The notes under the pieces: model-generated
The model's input: the letters and a program-made list of their open reading frames with translations, nothing else
Databases searched by the model: none
What the model was told of the DNA's origin: nothing
Origin: an uncultured Clostridia bacterium
Lineage (GTDB): Bacteria > Bacillota > Clostridia > Oscillospirales > Ruminococcaceae
Reading direction: 5' to 3'
DNA length: 64,000 bases
NCBI GenBank assembly: GCA_947168885.1
Contig: CAMVNQ010000017.1
Coordinates: 1 to 64,000 of the forward strand
Made by a program: the position numbers and the translations under genes
In this document: positions 60,531 through 64,000 of the stretch, piece after piece
How the letters are laid out: every line of letters starts with the position of its first letter
Numbering within the stretch: the stretch's first letter is position 1

Positions 60531-61292
60531 CTAAACCATGTAAATTCTCTTTATGCCTGTGCATTTCCCGCTTTTTCCGTCTGTTGAAATGACTGCGGCA
60601 TTTATCATTATATCCCCTTCCGGATATGTATGTTTCTGCGGATAATAGGTCGTAAGCCGCGCTATTATCGCATCCTTGTCCACACCGAGCACAGAATCAC
60701 GCACACCGGTATATCCGACATCGGTGATGTACCCCGTATGTCCGCCAATTATCTGCTCATCGGCGGTCTGAACGTGGGTGTGTGTGCCTATGACAGCCGT
60801 GACCCTTCCTGCGAGGTAAAAGCCCATTGCTTTCTTTTCCGAGGTAGCCTCCGCATGAAAGTCAACGATGATATTTGGGGTATCGATCTCCGCAAGAAGC
60901 CTGTCCGCGCAGTGGAACGGGTTGTCACAGCTCTCCATGAAAGCCATTCCGATAAGGTTTATGACCGCTACGCGCGTTTTTCCCATATCCAGTATGGTAT
61001 ATCCGCGCCCTATGGTTTCTCCGAGATTCGCGGGACGCACTATGACGCTGCTCGTCTCATAGAGCTCGTTCATTTCCCTGCGCCGGAAGCAGTGGTTGCC
61101 TGTGGTTATAACGTCGGCGCCGTCGAGCAGTATGCCTGCGGAATACGGTGTTATACCGTTCCCGTCGGCGGAGTTCTCACCGTTCACTATCGTAAGATCT
61201 ATGCTGTTCTCGCGCTTTATCTGCGGGAGAGCGGCGATAAGGAACTCGGCGCTTTTCTGCCCGACAACGTCTCCTACAAAAAGAATATTCAT
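60531..61292 (-). CDS. ymdB: YmdB-type metallophosphoesterase (TIGR00282)
   Basis: A 253-residue dinuclear-metal phosphodiesterase, active on 2',3'-cyclic nucleotides in Bacillus and needed there for biofilm choices. Metal ligands: FVGDVVG, IVNGENSADGNGI, TGNHCF, FHAEATSEK and GTHTHVQTADE. Normal length. Its start codon overlaps the purA stop by one base, and spoVS follows 58 nt on. Confidence 0.93.
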   Translation of the reverse strand: MNILFVGDVVGQKSAEFLIAALPQIKRENSIDLTIVNGENSADGNGITPYSAGILLDGADVITTGNHCFRRREMNELYETSSVIVRPANLGETIGRGYTILDMGKTRVAVINLIGMAFMESCDNPFHCADRLLAEIDTPNIIVDFHAEATSEKKAMGFYLAGRVTAVIGTHTHVQTADEQIIGGHTGYITDVGYTGVRDSVLGVDKDAIIARLTTYYPQKHTYPEGDIMINAAVISTDGKSGKCTGIKRIYMV

Positions 61293-62566
61293 TATCTTTC
61301 GAGGATCTGGCTTCTGTCAGGTCCTATGCCGACCATAGCGATCTTACAGCCGCAGAGTTCTTCGAGCTTAAGAATGTATTTCTTGCATATATCGGGCAGT
61401 TCATCGAAACTTGTGCACTTCGATACGTCGTCATCGAATCCCGGGAACGTCTCATATACGGGCTTGCAGTCGGCAAGCTCTTCGAGTGTCGGCGGGAAAT
61501 CCTTTATGATCGAGCCGTCGGGCTTTTCGTAAGCCACACAAATCTTGAGGTCGCCGATACCGCTCAGCGTATCGAGCTTGTTTATCGCGAGCTTCGTGAG
61601 CCCGTTCACGCGTACAGAGTGACGGACGATTACTGCATCGAACCAGCCTGTCCTTCTCGGTCTGCCGGTCGTTGTTCCGAACTCGCCGCCCTTGTTGCGT
61701 ATAGTATCGCCTGTCTCGTCGTTGAGCTCTGTCGGGAAGGGTCCCTTGCCCACACGCGTGGTGTAAGCCTTCGCAACACCTATTATATCGCTTATTATCA
61801 TGGGACCTACGCCTGTGCCGACACAAACGCCTGCGGAAACGGGGTGAGACGATGTTACATAGGGGTAAGTACCGAAATCTATGTCGAGAAGCGTAGCCTG
61901 TGCGCCCTCGAACATTATCTGCTTGCCTGCTTCGGCAGCTTCATATACAATAACAGAAACGTCATCGACATACTTTGCTATACGCTTTCCGTACTCGGTG
62001 TATTCCTTTATTATAGCTTCGATGTCATGTGCCTCACCGCCATAGACCTTGGTGATGATCTCGTTCTTGAGCTTTCCGGTAGAACGAGCTTTTTCCGCGA
62101 AGATCTCCGGGTGAATAAGGTCATAGACTCTTATGCCGCAGCGCTCATACTTATCCATATATGTAGGACCTATGCCGCGCTTTGTAGTTCCTATGTCGCT
62201 GTTGCCGCGGAACTGCTCGGAAAGACCGTCGAGAGTTATATGCCACGGCATGATAACGTGAGCTCTCGGGTCGATCTTGAGATTATCGAAAGACACACCT
62301 CTTTCGCCAAGGCTGTCGAGCTCGCCGATAAAATCCTTCGGGTCGAGAACAACGCCCGCGCCTATGCAGCAAAGGGTCTGCTTATAAAGGATACCGGAGG
62401 GTATAAGATGGAGCTTATACGTCTCTCCGTCGTTTACAACAGTATGTCCCGCGTTGTTTCCGCCCTGTGAACGTACAACGACATCTGCCTTTGACGCGAT
62501 GATGTCAATGATCTTACCCTTTCCTTCATCGCCCCACTGTGTTCCTACTACAATACTTGCCGGCAT
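61292..62566 (-). CDS. purA: Adenylosuccinate synthetase
   Basis: A 424-residue GTP-dependent enzyme making adenylosuccinate from IMP and aspartate (EC 6.3.4.4). The N-terminal GTQWGDEGKGKIIDIIA has the catalytic Asp and P-loop. GNNAGHTV, GTTKRGIGPTYMDK and TTTGRPRRTGWFD follow. Normal length. AAAGGAATGGTATCATA precedes the ATG. First gene of purA-ymdB-spoVS. Confidence 0.95.
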   Translation of the reverse strand: MPASIVVGTQWGDEGKGKIIDIIASKADVVVRSQGGNNAGHTVVNDGETYKLHLIPSGILYKQTLCCIGAGVVLDPKDFIGELDSLGERGVSFDNLKIDPRAHVIMPWHITLDGLSEQFRGNSDIGTTKRGIGPTYMDKYERCGIRVYDLIHPEIFAEKARSTGKLKNEIITKVYGGEAHDIEAIIKEYTEYGKRIAKYVDDVSVIVYEAAEAGKQIMFEGAQATLLDIDFGTYPYVTSSHPVSAGVCVGTGVGPMIISDIIGVAKAYTTRVGKGPFPTELNDETGDTIRNKGGEFGTTTGRPRRTGWFDAVIVRHSVRVNGLTKLAINKLDTLSGIGDLKICVAYEKPDGSIIKDFPPTLEELADCKPVYETFPGFDDDVSKCTSFDELPDICKKYILKLEELCGCKIAMVGIGPDRSQILER

Positions 62567-62621
62567 TATGATACCATTCCTTTCAAATTTGCAGATTTAT
62601 GCTTTAAGCACAACCGAAATT

Positions 62622-62650
62622 ATTATATCACATTTTGATCTGTTTGTCAC
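62622..62650 (-). promoter_or_regulatory. SigA promoter of purA
   Basis: Minus strand GTGACA (62650-62645), a 17-bp spacer and TATAAT (62627-62622). Confidence 0.7.
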
Positions 62651-62704
62651 CCCTTTTTTGAAAAAATTTTTTCGGTTTAACACAAGACCGCAGTATCACG
62701 GCAC

Positions 62705-62738
62705 AAAAAATCCTTCCCTGCGCATACAAGGAAGGATA
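62705..62738 (-). terminator. Terminator of the amidase gene
   Basis: On the minus strand ATCCTTCC and GGAAGGAT pair around a 12-nt loop, followed by TTTTTTGTG, just past the stop at 62758. Confidence 0.8.
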
Positions 62739-62757
62739 TATTTGTTTTCAAAACGTC

Positions 62758-64000
62758 TCAGTCTTCATCATAAAGGTCGTCAATATCATCGCTTTCGCTG
62801 TCGGTATTGGTCAGCCCTGTCGTCGTGTCCGTATTTGTCGGTTCGGGATCGGTCTCGGGAACTATCGGCTCTTCTTCGTCCTCATTCTCGTCAACGACTA
62901 CGATCTCTTCTTCCTCCTCGTCCTCTTTCTCGGCTTCCGTAGTATCAGCAGCAGGCGCTTCTTCCGCAGGAGCAGCCTCAGTCACCGCCGCGGTCGTTTC
63001 TTCCGGAAGAGACGCAGCGACCGTATTCGCTCCCGCAGAGGATACGCCCTCTGCCGCATAAGAGATCGTACTTCTCGCTATGTAGTTCTTTATGCCCTTG
63101 ACGATACCTGCGGCAATTCCAGCGCGATGAGTCGGCGACGCAAGTCCGACCGCGTCCTGGATATTATCGACAAATCCTGTTTCAACAAGCACTGACGGGA
63201 AATCCTGCTGAAGAGTAACGTGATAATAGCTGTAGCGCGCGCCTCTGTTTCTGTCCGCTCCGTCGGTATAAACATTCGTCTGATAATACGACGCTATGCC
63301 CTTCGAGATCTCTGCCGCGAGCGGCTCCGACCAGGACGTGAAATAGTACGCCTCAGCACCCCTCGCATCTCCGAGAGCCTTATTGGCGTGAACGGATATG
63401 TATATATCGCAGCCATAGCCGCGTGCATATATCGGTCTTTCCTTCGTAAGCAGGAACTCACTCTCGGTCTTCAGGCGGATTACGTTCGCACCGGCTTCCT
63501 TGAGCTGTTTTTCCAGTTCCTTTGATATTTCGAGCACTACCTCCTGCTCGACAACTTCGCCGATAGCACCTGGGTCGAGCACAGCCGCAGACTTGCCGTA
63601 GCCGTGGCCCGGGTCGATAACGACAGTCAGACCGCTGAGACTGTTCACAGGAACAGGGAACGACAGCACAAGGTCGCCGTTCGCGTCGTATTTCGCAGCG
63701 TGTCCGAAGTAAGTCCCGGGCTGACGCAGCTCAAGGATAAGGCGGAACTTCGTGCCGTTGTCCTCCGTGACGGTATCCCACTTGCCCGACCTGAACACAA
63801 GGTTATGTTCAAACGACGGAAGTGCCGTTACGCTTGTTACATTCTCGAAGGTTATATAAAGGTGTGTGGCTGTGAAATCCTTGACGTTATAATCGCCGTC
63901 CCAGGCGGTATAGTAGTTGTTACCCGCAAGGCGCATATTAAAGCCGGTCCTGTGGTCAAGACTCATCTTTATGTAGCTGTTGCCGTTGGATGTGCCTATC
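62758..64000 (-). CDS. N-acetylmuramoyl-L-alanine amidase, N-terminus outside window
   Basis: Partial gene: the frame stays open to position 64000, so the start is beyond the right edge. The visible 413 or so residues hold an AMIN-like beta domain, then an amidase_3 catalytic domain with zinc ligands in VVIDPGHGYG, a Glu in AIGEVVEQEVVLEI, ISVHANKA and SVLVETGFVDN. A Thr/Glu/Ala-rich linker and a strongly acidic C-terminal tail of about 60 residues (Asp/Glu runs) end it. It cleaves the bond between MurNAc and L-Ala in the wall. The acidic tail is unusual for this family. Confidence 0.88.
   Translation of the reverse strand, partial: IGTSNGNSYIKMSLDHRTGFNMRLAGNNYYTAWDGDYNVKDFTATHLYITFENVTSVTALPSFEHNLVFRSGKWDTVTEDNGTKFRLILELRQPGTYFGHAAKYDANGDLVLSFPVPVNSLSGLTVVIDPGHGYGKSAAVLDPGAIGEVVEQEVVLEISKELEKQLKEAGANVIRLKTESEFLLTKERPIYARGYGCDIYISVHANKALGDARGAEAYYFTSWSEPLAAEISKGIASYYQTNVYTDGADRNRGARYSYYHVTLQQDFPSVLVETGFVDNIQDAVGLASPTHRAGIAAGIVKGIKNYIARSTISYAAEGVSSAGANTVAASLPEETTAAVTEAAPAEEAPAADTTEAEKEDEEEEEIVVVDENEDEEEPIVPETDPEPTNTDTTTGLTNTDSESDDIDDLYDED

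Noticed and set aside
1-64000. tRNA genes
   Set aside because: I looked for GGTTCGA-type T-loops with matching acceptor stems in the intergenic spaces and found none.

Overview
The window reads as a chromosomal segment of a Gram-positive, endospore-lineage Clostridia, most likely an Oscillospiraceae/Ruminococcus-type gut anaerobe. The basis is its gene content: spoIIGA-sigE, spoVM, spoVS-ymdB, a SleB-type cortex hydrolase, CdaA-CdaR c-di-AMP synthesis, lipoproteins with Thr/Glu/Pro-rich linkers, strong SigA promoters with 17-bp spacers, and a sigma-28 (SigD) type flagellar promoter. I see no prophage, CRISPR array, tRNA or rRNA gene. The species assignment is inference. The amidase gene at the right end runs out of the window.

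Layout. 1-9 kb: a zinc-ribbon/membrane protein (-) diverges from a (+) run of a hypothetical gene, a hotdog thioesterase, a FAD oxidoreductase, a membrane protein, ppaA, tadA, a polysaccharide flippase and a divergent dprA. 9-16 kb: a YbaK deacylase and a hydroxyacid dehydrogenase (-), then a MarR regulator, DAHP synthase and Rsm22-like methyltransferase (+), the RNase P RNA rnpB (-), and an RlmL-like methyltransferase plus an SPL radical SAM protein (+). 16-24 kb: a 158-bp MITE-like element, a DUF3810-type protein, an SH3 surface protein, a CopA ATPase with a fused C-terminal HMA domain (-), a VanY-type carboxypeptidase lipoprotein and tcdA. 24-37 kb (all -): rpsF-ssb-rpsR; a long operon hom-pyrH-frr-uppS-cdsA-dxr-rseP-SGNH lipoprotein; and a ribbon-helix-helix protein with clpB. 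37-47 kb: a tiny membrane gene and spoVM, phoB-phoR (-), manA, ROK kinase, ilvD and uvrA. 47-54 kb: spoIIGA-sigE (-), a SigD-driven FliD-like gene, a GH26-like enzyme with a cre-like operator (-), a lipoprotein, a SleB-type hydrolase and an AIM24-family protein. 54-64 kb (-): cdaA-cdaR, Rrf2-MaoC, a NatAB-like ABC exporter, purA-ymdB-spoVS and a truncated cell-wall amidase.

How the genes fit together. Three themes dominate: envelope and isoprenoid/phospholipid supply (uppS, cdsA, dxr, rseP, amidase, carboxypeptidase), translation and RNA maintenance (rpsF, rpsR, frr, rnpB, tadA, tcdA, RlmL-like, Rsm22-like), and sporulation (spoIIGA-sigE with a spoIIG-type long-spacer promoter and a Spo0A-like box, spoVM, spoVS, SleB).

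The least explained content is non-coding. A dispersed intergenic repeat is built around intrinsic terminators, with about eight copies, several of them as inverted pairs and two supplying the stop codon of the adjacent gene. There is also a TTAA-flanked MITE-like element and a GC-rich element that encodes the 3' end of tcdA. I found no clear new defence or biosynthetic system. The best candidates for new biology are these repeats, the ribbon-helix-helix/ClpB pair, the small gene beside spoVM, and the SigD-controlled FliD-like protein.
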